From Pogonophryne albipinna (lineage: Eukaryota > Chordata > Actinopteri > Perciformes > Artedidraconidae), in NCBI GenBank assembly GCA_028583405.1, contig CM053263.1, forward strand, positions 4,130,715-4,194,714: a stretch of DNA of 64,000 nt, written 5' to 3'. This document shows, piece after piece, positions 1 to 13,000 of this stretch; position 1 is the stretch's first letter; each line of letters begins with the position of its first letter. The notes beneath the pieces were generated by a model. The model saw nothing but the letters and a program-made list of their open reading frames with translations, ran no database searches and was not told where the DNA came from. A program made the position numbers and the translations under genes.

Positions 1-2404
1 ATGGGGCCCAAAATCCCTGGCGGCGCCCCTGGGTACAAAGCACACAAAAGACCGTGCATGGCAGCCTTATTTACAGAGAGAGAACATCAAGTACTCCAGC
101 ATGTGAGAGAGTTTGATTAAATACAATATATGTAAGGTAGAAATATGTAAACTAGCGAAAATAAAGTCTTAAAAATGTATTTGGGCTGTTCCAAAACACA
201 GCTTGTCGCAGTTTCAATGTTTTACACAATCCTCTCCTCCACAACTTCTTGTCTGGTGTCTGGTTTGCAGCCAATTACCAGCCTTCTTAATTTGATTATT
301 GAGTCTGTTGGTGTCACCAGCTCCAATGCTGCTACCCTAGCAGATTGCAAGGACTACTTCCTCTACTGGTAGAAGATTTCTAACATCTTGCTGCACAAGT
401 TAATGGATCTCAAGAAAATAGGCTGTTCATACTCTTTCCTTCGTGATGGCTGTTCTATTTAAGTGTCCCATAACCCACAAACTGACAGCTAACACGATTT
501 TTGTCACCAAATGTAAAAAATTGTTGGAATTAATGAAGTGAATAACGGCTGAGTTCCATTTAGCTGCTGCAGTTTCAGGGTCCTTGCATTGTCCATGTTA
601 GCTCACTGGCACACTCTCATGGCTTACTGGATCAACACATGTGCTCTGGCTATTCTACCTGAAACCTGTGATCTGAGATCTTAACTGTCATACACTGACA
701 TCTAGTGGATGCAATGTCTTATTGCCCAAAACACGGTTATCATTTCCTGAGTAAGGGATTTCTTTAGGTGCAGATGTAGTCTTGTTCTGCACAGATTTAC
801 TGTATACTGATGTATTTGTCAACTTGCTGAACATTAACCCAGATCTATTTATTATCCTTGGACAGCAACTTTGAAATACTATAAGTGACTACCACATAAT
901 TTTATTGCATTTTTTGTTAACTATTTAATTTAAATCACCACAAAGTGCTAAATTCTTCAATTTTAATGATCAACTCAAAACAATTGGATGGACTCTGTGT
1001 CAAATTGTGTCAAAACAGTGATTCATAGTCTAGTGATTTGTATCCTTTCAATTGTTTGCCTATTTGAAACACTGCCAACTTTTGTCTAGTGTTATTATCT
1101 TATTTATTCTAATGGATACCCTTGTTTCTCATTCAGAGTGAGCTCTTTAAAAGCAAGGCAGTGAAGTGAGATACAAAAGGAGTTAATGTTTGTGTGGGAA
1201 TAGTCTGAACTTTTGGCTGCCTGTCAATTTCTGGCTGTGAAAACTAAGTAGGTCCAGACGCTAAAAGCTCCTTACACAACTCCAATTCTTTTTTAAACAG
1301 GAAATCACAAGACATGATTTTCTGGAAATGATCCAAAATGGAGAAAAAGGATCAAGCGACGCGCAGAGGAAATACATTGGGAGTCATTTCCAACTTAACA
1401 GGCATGTTTCAGTCAAATATTGCAGAATTCTCAGCTATTTTGACTCATATTTCTAGGAATGTTGCATTGAAAGTTTGGAATGTGCCACGGGTACAAGAAA
1501 GTGTAAGCCATGACGAAGCATGGTAGTAGTCATACGGTCTTATATCAAAGGTATAGTGTTGATGTATGAGTTAGTTCTAAATCTGTGCTATTATCCTTCC
1601 AGTGATCTCTTGGCTATTGGTTGCAACCTTAGCTGGAGGCTCCTCAGAAACTGTGCTGAGCCTCAGGGGAAGTGAAATCATGACGGATAGAACAGCACTG
1701 CCATTTTGCTCTGCTCATTGGGGATTTTTCTGGAAACTCCGCTCTGGCATGTTTACAAACTGGAAATCCTTAGACTTTATTTTCCCTTTAAAAGGTATTG
1801 TCCTGACAGGTTAACACAGAGTGGATCCTGGTGAAGGAACAGGTCTGAGCGAACTCACCCAGGTATGTGCGTGACCAAAATGAAACATAAAGAAACCTCA
1901 TGCTCAATCACCATTCAGCTGTGAGTCACTGAGAAAATACAGTTAGTGCGTCAAACATATTGCTCAAACTTAATTTGTCCAGAAATATTAACCTTACTGT
2001 TTGATCAAATAAGATACAATCTTATGACTGGATCCAAAATGAGGATGTAAAAACACGAGGTAGATTTCATGAGAGACCAATGGCTCCATCCTCTTACCAG
2101 TGGGACGAAGAGCCATGGGAAAGTATTTCTATTTGAGTGTATTCAAAGATATTACTATCATGAGATTCCATTTCAACAACTAGGCTTTTTGTGGATTTTT
2201 ATAAACATTTGTTGTCCCAAGAGTATACATCCTACTGACAAAGGTGACCCCCTGACCTTTGTGCAGCTTCCTCCAGAGGTCACAAAAGGATGTTACAATT
2301 TTTGAATTATTATCCCACCCCCAGATACAGTAGAGTGTTATGACATTTTGTGGAGTAGTAGCAGACTCAGGCTTTCTGAAGGGCAACACATATTAACATT
2401 TGCA
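1..2404. other. Intergenic, no gene recognised
   Basis: AT-rich sequence with only short chance reading frames. I see no splice-bounded exon, RNA gene or clear repeat. A short stretch near 2240-2290 (paired GGTGACC and TGACCTTTG motifs) resembles a common fish interspersed repeat, but I cannot name it. Confidence 0.5.
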
Positions 2405-2535
2405 TAATGAGTACTTTTACTTTTGGTACTTTAAGTATATTTTGATGCTGATACTTGTGTACTTCTACTTGAGTAACATTTTGAATGCAGGACTTAACAG
2501 AATATCCTGCACTCTGGTACTTTTACTAGAAAATA
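2405..2535 (-). repeat. Interspersed repeat of the GTACTTTTACTT / AAGTACTTAAAGTA type
   Basis: The stretch carries the repeating motifs GTACTTTTACTTTTGGTACT and ACTTGAGTAACATTTTGAATG. The same family appears in the opposite orientation near 37850-38000 (AAGTACTTAAAGTACCAGAAG and CCTGCATTCAAAATATTACT). It resembles a very abundant fish repeat. It lies just upstream of the first gene's presumed 5' exon. Confidence 0.55.
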
Positions 2536-2759
2536 TAAGTAGCCTACTTATCCTCTAATTAACATGCATTACTACATATAATTCAGTATGCTGTGCCAGG
2601 TTTGTGTAAACTAAAATAACTAAGAAGACAAAATAAAACAATGAAACCTTTGATAGCTCCATTAATGATTGGAATGGGCTTGACCAACCTTAGGGAAACT
2701 CCCACCGGTCTTTAGTGTGACATTCAGGAAATGCTGCTACTTAATGGTGAGGTCATTGA

Positions 2760-2986
2760 TACCTCAGTGCTTGATACACAGCAGAGGAGGCAGATAGCAG
2801 CAGTAGGGATTCAGCTGCCGTTGGATGAGGAGTTTATCGGCGTATGAAGAAGGAAACAATATTTTTTCACCGACATTATTCAACGGGTCTCTCTGATGCT
2901 ACGCTGTTTGTTGCTGTTTATTCATCCTACCAAAAGAGAAGGAAAATAAAACCCTACATTTTAATTTTAAATCAGCCGAACTTCTG
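2760..2986 (+). other. Probable non-coding first exon of the small membrane-protein gene
   Basis: A non-coding stretch ends in a good splice donor (CTTCTG|GTAAGT at 2986/2987). The next strong acceptor in the same direction is at 3738-3739 (TTTTGCAG), immediately before the exon that holds the start codon of the 75-aa ORF. The 5' limit is a guess, as no TATA box is obvious. The exon is inferred from splice signals alone. Confidence 0.45.
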
Positions 2987-3332
2987 GTAAGTTCTTATAC
3001 TAACTAAAACAGCGGGTCTCGTTTTAGTACGGTTACATGACAACATCGTAATTTATATTATCGCTACGACATGTTGTTTTGTATTATGGTTTCGTTTCCA
3101 CAGCCATGTGCTGTGATGTGATGCTGCTGTGATTAGTGACTCGAGATTTAAGTCGACTTTGTGTAAAGTGCAGAACAAAACTGCCAAAACTCTTGTTACA
3201 ACTGTTTCAGAGGCGGGTATTTTATAAATAAGAGTTACTGACTCCTCTGATGTTTTTAAGAATAATCAGAGTCGTGTGAATTTGACATGCGAATATTGAA
3301 TAGTAGGGCAGTCATTTTTTTTTTAGACCTTT

Positions 3333-3389
3333 TTTTGACCGCAGGATTGGTGTGCAGTAAATTACTGCACACCAATCCTGCTGTCAAAA
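3333..3389. repeat. 57-bp near-perfect palindrome in the first intron
   Basis: The core 3341-3381 is a perfect inverted repeat with 20-bp arms (GCAGGATTGGTGTGCAGTAA and its complement) around a single central A. The symmetry continues outward to 3333-3389 (TTTTGAC / GTCAAAA) with one mismatched pair. It lies in the inferred first intron of the small gene and could form a cruciform in DNA or a near loop-free hairpin in RNA. Its origin, for example a MITE remnant, is unknown. Confidence 0.9.
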
Positions 3390-3760
3390 TCTGATAAGAC
3401 CCACTTTGAGTTGCTTTTCAACCTAATGTGTTATTTCCTGTTTCTGTGGTCGCTTCCTTGTTTGATACGCTTTCTCCATAAACACATCCTTCCTAACAAA
3501 TCCTCTAACAATTCCTGTACTTAAAAATCATTGAGTGAATAAAAAATCAATCAAAAATATTGGCTGAAACGTATATGTATGACTATTGACTACTATTGAA
3601 AAATGTGAATATATATATATACATATCTATTCAGAGTTAAAACGCCTCCTAAAATCCCCTTAAATCTATAATATCAAATACTGTGTTGTGAGTGTAAGTG
3701 TTATAATCCTAAAAACTGATCATTCTTTTTCTTTTGCAGACAGCCTTTACAACAGGGGCC

Positions 3761-3988
3761 ATGGTGGCAGCAGTCCTTAAGTTGTATTTTATTGGAACGG
3801 CTCTGAGTGTCCTTGCTGTCTTTTATGTCATCATGGACTCCTTTGGTGGTCTGATGTACGTCCAGGACGATCACTACACAACGGACCAGCAGACACAGAG
3901 ACAGATCTCTTCGGATCAGCAGACACAGAGACAGATCTCCTCAGACCACAACAGGAAACGATCGCATGTGACTAAAAACATTGACTAA
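3761..3988 (+). CDS. Small single-pass membrane protein, 75 aa, unrecognised
   Basis: The coding part fits in one exon opening after the acceptor at 3739. I chose the ATG at 3761 because it has a strong Kozak context (GGGGCCATGG); the upstream in-frame ATG at 3734 spans the splice acceptor and cannot be in the mRNA. Residues about 4-27 (start AVLKLYFIGTALSVLAVFYV) form one hydrophobic segment. They are followed by a polar tail containing two exact copies of a ten-residue repeat, DQQTQRQISS (3884-3913 and 3914-3943), and a basic C-terminus. A poly(A) signal AATAAA lies at 4253-4258. I do not recognise the family. Signal-anchor topology with a short N-terminus is likely. The splice context, Kozak site and poly(A) signal support a real gene, but the function is unknown. 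Confidence 0.6.
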   Translation: MVAAVLKLYFIGTALSVLAVFYVIMDSFGGLMYVQDDHYTTDQQTQRQISSDQQTQRQISSDHNRKRSHVTKNID

Positions 3989-4252
3989 TAAGGAGAACCT
4001 TTAGGTCACAGTGGACTTTCGTGGCAAGGATTGTCCAATCGCTGTGGATTATAAATATCCTGCTTCCATTCCTAAGTATGGACATCATGATAATGTCTAA
4101 CATGCAGGACGTGTACTGGATTAGACATTTGTCTTTGTCAGAGCAGCTCTACAACCAATGATACATGTAACGGCACTACTGACCAATGATATGCACCAAA
4201 AATTTGAGTTTGTTTATTTATTATGTGAAATGTAAGAGTTGTTTTTTTTTCA

Positions 4253-4258
4253 AATAAA
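4253..4258 (+). other. Poly(A) signal of the small membrane-protein gene
   Basis: AATAAA in an AT-rich context, 265 bp after the stop codon of the 75-aa ORF. It would give a short 3' UTR. Confidence 0.55.
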
Positions 4259-4269
4259 ATCATTTTTAA

Positions 4270-6900
4270 ATGTTTGAAATGTTGCAATGACTACACACGA
4301 CAAAATTAAACTGTCTTAGAATGCCTACTAGAGTTTGTTGTAATGTAGCCAATCAAAAATAAAACCATTTCAGCAGTGATTGAACTACAGGTTGAGCCTT
4401 GCAATATGGCTAAAGGGCAGAATACAATAAAATATGCCTTTATTACAAGCAGGAACAAGTGTGCAGAACATAGAGTAGTTATATCAAGTTGAAAAACTTG
4501 TCCAGTCATGTTTGTTTCTTTTGATTCAACAAATACGCAATATCTCTGGTCTCAATACAGTCCATGAACTCCAGTAGACAAGTAAAGCAGCCATAACACC
4601 AGCTCTGCCTGATTTAGAAAGCCCCCCTTTAAAAGTAAACGTGCAAAAAATGACCAAAGACCTGTCAAGTTTTTGGGAAAAAAAAATCTACTTTCCAGAA
4701 ACGTTGAGGCATACCAAAAGGCGATGTATTGCACCAATAATAACAATTCTATTAGGATTATATGGGTCCTCGGCTCAGACTGTGTCAGTGCTCAGGCCCT
4801 AAAAATGTGAGGCTTTTCAAAAAGAGGTCTTTACCCCATGTCATGAGCTGATTGTGCAACAGGAGCCCTGTGAGTAGAGTCTGGGTCATTGTTCCTGCAG
4901 TCTATGATTAACAATGAATCAAATAGATGAATCTGTGCATTGTGAAAAAGATGAGGCCACAGAAAATACCAATGTGTATACCTCAGAAGCATCAATCTCA
5001 TTACGCCAATCTTGATTGGCTGTTGATGTTGACGGCCACGTCAGGGAATCCACCCAACCTTAAAATAGCTTGTGCTTCGTATCAGCAAGAAGGGCTGTCT
5101 GGTGAGACACCTCCCTCATGCTACTGTTCTCATTAATAGCCTTTGTTCAATGTCTCACTATGGGATATGGAGACTCCCATACTGTCAGACATTCTTATCT
5201 CAAACAACCACCAGTAATGAGACGGATGCTTCTAAGGTATACACATCCCATTATGAGACATTGAAACACATGCTATATGAATGATAACATCAGTGACATC
5301 TGGCCCTCTGGAACATTTGAGCCTATTTTAACTTGTGTTTTTACTTTTACTGGTTAGTGACTGTATGGTTCAGTCTCATTGTCCTCATCAGACCCAGCTA
5401 TTATACTCATGAGCTGGTGAAAGGAAAGTGAACACTTTACTTTCATTACATTCATCATGTTAAGCAGGTAAGCACATGTTAAAACTAATTGTTACCACAA
5501 CTCCTCAAGCTGAACTATGTTCATCACCTCTCTTCTTAAATGAGTTAGTTGCTTGTTGCAGTCGACTCCCTCTGTCCGGTGACTCAAAGCTAAATTATTA
5601 ACTAAGCTAAAAGCATGTCATGTCTGTAACTCTGTGTTTCCTGTCTGTAGGCCTGCAGGGCAGTATTAGTCAGCACACCTGGGCGTCCGGTGTCCATGCA
5701 CAAAGAGTAAAGCAGCAGTCAGGCCAACACTCCTGTGCCTCCCTTTGTTCTAATTTCTTTCATATTAAAACACAAGGCATGTGCAGCACACGTCCACTGA
5801 TCAAGTCCCTACACCTCTGACTTTATACATTTGTGCTACCCATTTTTTGTGTTCATTTTGTGTAAATTATTAAACAAGGCCTTGTTTGTGCTTTTAGTGT
5901 TTTTACTCCATTAAGTTGATTAAACATTCAAAAACAGTGGAGTTTTGGCAGTTAGGCCTCCATTATGCCTGCTGAAGTGCTCATGTCTCTTTGTCCTCTT
6001 TTCCAAGTTGTTCCTGTCCTGAGGGTGAGGGAGTGTACCAACTTGCTTTAAACGTGTTTCACTATCAGGGATGCTACAGTGTTGAGATTCACACACCAAC
6101 AGAGACTATCATTTGCGTTGATACATTAAAAGACATGACGTCATTGAAATTGCATCTCATGTATTATTTCAGAAATGTTAAATCTTATTAAGATTAAAAT
6201 GTGGAACAAATAGTAACCTTGTGTTACTTAAAAGGATCAGCAAACAACTGTGGTAAACAATAACTGTTTTGAATGAGCTACTTTCACTTCAACCAGTATT
6301 TTTTCAACCATATGTTAACATTTTTGAGCTTATTCATTTCCCGTGTTAGTAGTGTAAAGTAAACTGTCACAGCTGGGTTTCCAGAGGAGCCTTTGGCAAA
6401 ACAGCTGTGCTACATCCAAGCACAACTCATATTACTGTTTGGTGTGTCTTCAGATTTCTTAGTGAGAAGTGGCTTCACACACCTAAGTATCATCATTTTG
6501 GAAATATATTGAAACCGCACTACAGGAATCATAAACCATGTTATGTCGTGCGTCAAAGCCTTACCCGTCAGCAGGGAGCGTTATGTCGAATAAATGGCGT
6601 CCTCTAACGTTCAGTGGTGCCAACTACAAGGAAGAAAACGTCTCTTATGCTGCATTCACGCCTCCTTCAACTTGCAAGAACTTCTCCATTTTTGCTCTTC
6701 TTACGCATTCGTTTTTCTATTCCAACGTATTATCTCACAATTCGTCACACTGATTCCCACATCTCCTTTCTTGCATAGGTTGCAAACGGCAACAAGGTGC
6801 GTTTCCATCACTTGAAATGTAAATCCGTCTATACGTGCAGGTCACCTGGATGCGGGCAGAAACACCTGCTGGTAGAGGAGGCAGCACTTTTTATGTCCAA
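4270..6900. other. Intergenic between the small gene and sort1
   Basis: No exon, RNA gene or clear transposon recognised. The last about 150 bp before 7015 should contain the sort1 promoter and 5' UTR. I see no confident TATA box, and the stretch from about 6830 becomes more GC-rich. Confidence 0.45.
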
Positions 6901-7014
6901 GCACGTCCCACCCCCATCAGCTGTAAGAGCTCAGCACAAATAACCGAGTTTCGGCTGGCATCTCGGTCACTGGGATACTTATTTTGGTGAGATCCCCTTA
7001 TTTTCGCATCGGAT

Positions 7015-10000
7015 ATGATCTGGAGACTGGTGGTCCTCGGTGGGGTGTACGTCCTTTTCCTGGGGGCTGAAGGCAGCAGCCGCGGGGGGAGGACGGTGAC
7101 ATTCAGCCGGACTCAGCAGGATGAGAGCCAGGGCCAAGGGCGCGCACGCCAGAGGAGGGACACAAGCAGCTCCTCCGGGACCCCCAGGCCTTTCCACGGT
7201 CCTCCTTTCACCTCCTGTCGGACCCCCCTCACCCCTGACGAGCACAGGGTTCTGGATGACAATACGCAAGAGGTGAGGTGTGTTTGAGTTAAATATTGAC
7301 ATTAATATGAAGCTGAGAAAGGCTTGGTGCATATATAGGCATGAGCAATGTTCATTATACATTTGCAATAACTACCTTTAATTAGACATGACAAATCAAT
7401 TTCAGAGCACAGATTACCTTTTTCTAGGACAAAAAGTTATAATCTTTTCTTGCTTCTTTTACATGTTTTCACTGTTCCAGAATATCTAAATTAAGACGTT
7501 TCTGAAAAACCACAATAAAGTAGTGAAACTGTAAAAGAAACAAGTGGAACCAACAATAAACCCAAGCATGATAATGATACTAAATAGCAACTGTTTAAAA
7601 TGATAAAATGAGTTTGTTTATCATATTTCTCAGCCCATTCACTCCATTTGCCATCACAGGAAATGGGCATTTTGTATTATTTAATCAATTTATGAGTTAT
7701 TTTTTACTTTAGAGGAGATGCTGTTACATGATTATCTCTTCATCTCTCTTCCAGACAGGGTTTAACGGGGATGATGGCGCCCATGTGATTCTCACATGGG
7801 TGGGCGATGGTACAGGGGTGAGTGTCTAACAGTACCAGAGGTCAGATCATTGTCATCAACACACCGTGCTGTCTACTTGACTCTTTACAGAAACGTGTTT
7901 GGAAGGTCTTATGTTTGGCAGTGTTTGTAATTTCTTTATTCCTAAATATTCTATTTCTGAAGTTGTTCTTTGAAAAATTGGTCTGAAATACAGTTTTTGT
8001 GCCCATATTTAGAAATTTAGAAAAATGTCTACTCAGATTACTAGATTACTATATATTTTATAATATCATTTCAACCACATTGCTGCATTTCCTAGGTCGC
8101 CCTGGTGCTATCGACGTTTAGTGCTCCTCTAGATTCTTTCATGACCGGAGGCTCCTCACGACTTTACCGAAGGTGAGTAAGTATCTCATATAATATAAGA
8201 AATGTCATGAGCACCACAGCCCATCTTGATCAGATCTCAAACATACAACAAATTGTATTTTCTCTCTCATCAGCACGGATTATGCAAAATCCTTTCATGA
8301 CATTTCCCATCGGATCAACCACACCTTCATAAGGGAGGAGTTTGAAGTCAGTGTTGGACCTGGGAGCTCCGTAAGTCAAGAGTAGAGAACCCGTTGTGTG
8401 AGCACTTAGAGTTTGGGGAACCAGACATGTTGCCATGAGTGTTTGAAATTGCCTCACAAAAAGTGTGACGACATATCTGCTGTCTGATGATCTGGTGCCA
8501 CATCTTCTCTCTTAAACCACTTAGTTTAGCCTTTTCTGTCCTCAAAAGTACACCCACACATACTATTTATATTCAAAATGTGGATGTTTTTATACATATT
8601 TTCTGCTTTCTCATTATACATTTGGAATATTTGTGAACTGAGGAAGGTTTAAGCAGTGTTAGAATGTAAAACTGTATTTTTCTTCTGACATACATGTTGC
8701 TTTCTTACTACCAACTTTGCATGCCATGTCTGTTTTGATTGACAGGTGATACTGACAGCAGATATACCGGTGGTGGATCACCCAGGAGGGATCATCTTCA
8801 CCTCCACGGACGCCGGAGCGACCTTCAAGTTCATCCAACTTCCCTTCCACCTGGCTCAGCGAATCACGTACCACTTCCTCAATCCTGACTACCTCGTGGC
8901 CCTCAGCATTGATGTTAGTCACACGACTTTATGTGGTGGTCTTCCTTGCTCTGTGTAAAATACTGGGCATTATTATAGCATTATTCCTCCCCACACCTTA
9001 AAGTGAAGGTAAACACTGCTCTGTTTCTTCCTGACTTCCAGGGCGGTCTGTGGCTCTCTCTGGACTTTGGTGCCAAGTGGACAAAAGTGCACGATGGAGT
9101 GCATTCCTTCTCATGGTGAGAAATAAAAGGCAACAAAACCACATACACCAAATGACAGGCTCTAAAAGAAAGCAGGTGTTAGAAGAACCATGTTTTGTAA
9201 GGTTTTTTGGCCAGTCACACAATTACAGTTTTCCTTTGAGAAAAAGTATATTATACATGCAGTGTGTTTTGTTGTGGCTAAGAATGTAAATCACCATTTT
9301 TCATGTTTGTGACCTTTTTTAACTTTGTTTTTCTATAAGGGGGGCTGGCATTGATATGTTCTTAAGCTTCAGTAGGGAAGACACAGGTAAGAAGTTATAT
9401 GAATATAATATAAACCCAAAAAAGTATCAAATGTAATCTGTTTTTTTACCTGTTTTAGAACATTACAACTTTGTGGTGCTAAATACCAAATCAGGGAAAA
9501 GAGAAAATCTGCAACACGCCAGCATAAACATGATTAAAAACAATAGATAGATAATAGATAGAACCTGGGATTACTGCATGCATTTTATATTCGATTGAAA
9601 AAAGGCAAGAAAAGGTAATAAGCAATCAAAAACAACATTCTAGATATGTAGTTTTCCCCTTTCCCTAAAAATAAAATGCTTGATTAAATGAAATCAATGC
9701 GAAAAATCTGTGAATAAGAGTCCTCAGTGTCTCATTTCCTGCCACTAAGTCTTCTTCTTGTTGCCGCAGTTGAGACAGATGAGAGGGGGGATCTTGTGCT
9801 GAAGAGGACAACAGATCTGGGGAAGACCTTCACCACAATCCATGAAAACATCTTCAGTTTTGGCTACATCGGAGCCTTTCTCTTCTTCTCTGTGATGGAG
9901 GACCCGGTAGGTTATACTAACCTTCCTGTGTACACGCATATTAGTTATATAGCCAAATCACATACAGTAAAAAGGCAATGATGCATTCTGTCCCCCCAGA

Positions 10001-13000
10001 GATCCCCCCGTGTCATGTATTTCTCATCAGACCAAGGAGAAACTTTCAGCCGGGCGCTGCTCCCCTCAGCCTCCACTGAGCAGGTGAGAAACTATGCATA
10101 CTGTCAGAGACTTTAAATGACTCTATATGTAGTAACTAAAGGGAAAAAACATTAGTCTTATTTTCATTTCCTTTCTATTTTCATAAGATAAGATGGACCT
10201 TTATTGATCCCCGTAGAGAAATTCAGTTACAGCAGCAACAGATAAGAAAGAAACACAGATATTACACATGGAATATACACAGGCATATTAAGAATAAAGT
10301 AAAAAAATAAAATAATAATAATAGAAATGTATTAACAGTAAGAATAGAAATAACAAAAATAGCGTACCTTAAATTCTGATCCAGTGAATGTACATATACA
10401 GATATGTGAGCATGGTAAATATTTAAAAATGGCCACAATCACCAATCTGATTTACCTCGCTTTTTTAATATCAATGAAGCCCAGAGTATCAAAATCTAAA
10501 CTCTTGTAATGAATTCCTAGTCAGACTAGTGTTTACTTATTCTTTGTATGGATAGTTCCTGATTACAATCATCATTTTGCCCATTTAAGACTATTTTCTG
10601 TAGGCAACATTCTGCTATAGCTACTTCTGATAAAGCAACATTTATTATTTGAGAGCCTTGGCTTTTGACCTTTTCAGTAGTATCAAAAGATTATAACAAA
10701 TACTCTGCCATACCACAGGGAATGTGCAGATGGTAATATAATTATCCCTTAGTCATGTTTTAGTCATCCTTGGTGTCTGGAAAGTTTTAAACTCTGACAT
10801 ACACATGCTTTTTATGGTTATTGAGGTGGATTTGTCTTGAGTAAAAACATTGATGGCAACATTTCCTTTTTTCAACACCAACTGAACACACATCTGTTCT
10901 GCATGGCGAAACACCCACCCACATACACACATACCTTGTTGACAGCACAAACACACAATCTCTCTCACGACGATTAGCCAAGGTTTTTGGCAAAGATCAA
11001 ATTAGTCATCACAAAGTTGTTTATTCATTCATTGCAATTACAGACTTTCTCACCCGCATGTGCTTTATAACTCTATATGAACGCATGTGTTTTCAGTTCT
11101 ACTCCATTCTGGACGGAGATGTAGATATGCTCTTCATGCACGTGGACAACCCAGGAGGTAATACTTTTTATGAAACAAACTTAAAATCATGCTTGACACA
11201 TATTTGCAAATGTTGTGAAGAAAACAGGGCATTATTTATGGCTCTCTCAGCCCCTTTCGTTGTCATGGAAAATGTTAACGGTAAAAGCAGGACTGGTTTT
11301 GCAAGTTCTCTGTGTTGCTGACACATCATTCCATCATACTGAGAGTGTTTGTACATACAAGTCCAGCGGGCCAATCTTGTTCCTTTAACCCTCCCCCAGC
11401 TCGCTTTCTTATTCACCTGTATTTCGGTTCCCGTTCTCATTTCTAATTATTTATTTCCCTGGCAAGTACTCGTACAGTTAGTGCTGTCTGGGTTTAGGTG
11501 ATGGGACTTTTGTACTGCTGAGATAAATAGGGGGAATATGGGGTAGAGGGGCTTTATCTCTTGTTGGGATCAGGGTGTAACACACACACACACACAAAAC
11601 GAACAGCATGTCATCACCTCCCTCAGCTGAGCTTGTCCTTCATGGCTTTAGCTGACACGTGTGTGAGCTTCACACACCTTACATATGATTGATGATGACT
11701 TGTTGTTATTATGCTGATTATGTGTGTGTCAGCGTTGCATTACTTGTTCCCAGGTGCTTACTCTCTTTGAAGGTGACACACCTCACTACTTTCAATTAAG
11801 GACATTGACCTACTAAGAAAAGTGCACTCCAACATTTATTTTACAATGAGACCAAACCTTTCTATGGATGTCATTTTTTGAGCTCCAACAAAAGTTAACA
11901 GACTACAGCTGATTGCTAAAAATGACTAGTGTTACTTAAGCAGTAGTTTTCACTATGTTGTACCAAACAACCCCTGACTCACATTTCCAAGAACCTATGA
12001 GACCCAAAGGGACTGTGTGTTGGATTTCAGTTGAATGAAATAAAAAACTCCCTTGGTATGTGAAACATTTGTTGCTCGCCACAACCTGAGTCATAAAATG
12101 CTGTTTTACGCTGAGGCCGTAACATATTTGGGGCTCGTCATAAGACTGTCTTGGGCAGATGCCAGTATGGTGGTGCTACTTTTTACTGTGCTTTGCTGTT
12201 GTGAAATCAAGTGTGGGAAGCAATAGTTTTCCAAATAACCACTTTAGATGAACATACAAAGTGTCATCTGAAACGTTGAACCCTTTACATTGATGTCCGA
12301 ATGTTAAATGTTAAATGGACCGCATTCATATAGCGGAACAATGCTGAAAAAGTCAATCTGAAGCCTTTGATAAGAGGACACATTTTGAAAGTGTTGTACT
12401 TAATAATTCCTGACGTCTGCTTGGACTGCCTTCAACCATGTATTTCCATTAAACTAAATATGCTACTAGCTAACTTTGACCCTTGTTATTAGAAGTGTCA
12501 TCATGTGTCTTAATAAAGTGTTCCTGCGGTTTGCTGTTTCCCCACAGACACCTTCTTTGGAACCATGTACACATCAGATGATCGCGGGATCTTATTCTCC
12601 AAATCACTGGAGCGCCACCTGTTTGATGGGCACAGGAAGAGCGACTTCACCAACATCACTTCACTGAGAGGAGTCTACCTGACTAATAAACTAGACAAAG
12701 GTACGTTTTTTTTGAGTGGAAACTAATGTGATTGCTCAACTAAAAGAAACATCTTAGTGTGAAATGTATTATCCCTTTAATGTTGTGGTCCAAAACTATT
12801 ACAAATGCATTATTGAGCCACACAATGGGTGACATGTTCCTTGATCAATATGATATGGGCAAGTTAATTGTTCTTGTACTGTAAATACTCCCATCAAATG
12901 TTTATTATTCCTCCAGTACTTGAAAAAAGTTCCCCCAAAAGCAAAATACAGCTGCAATACTTACTTATGTTGAGTTAAGTTTGTTAAGAACTACAGTGCA

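Noticed and set aside
6594..6815. 73-codon plus-strand frame starting ATGGCGTCC
   Set aside because: No recognisable motif, no splice support and no link to sort1; most likely chance.
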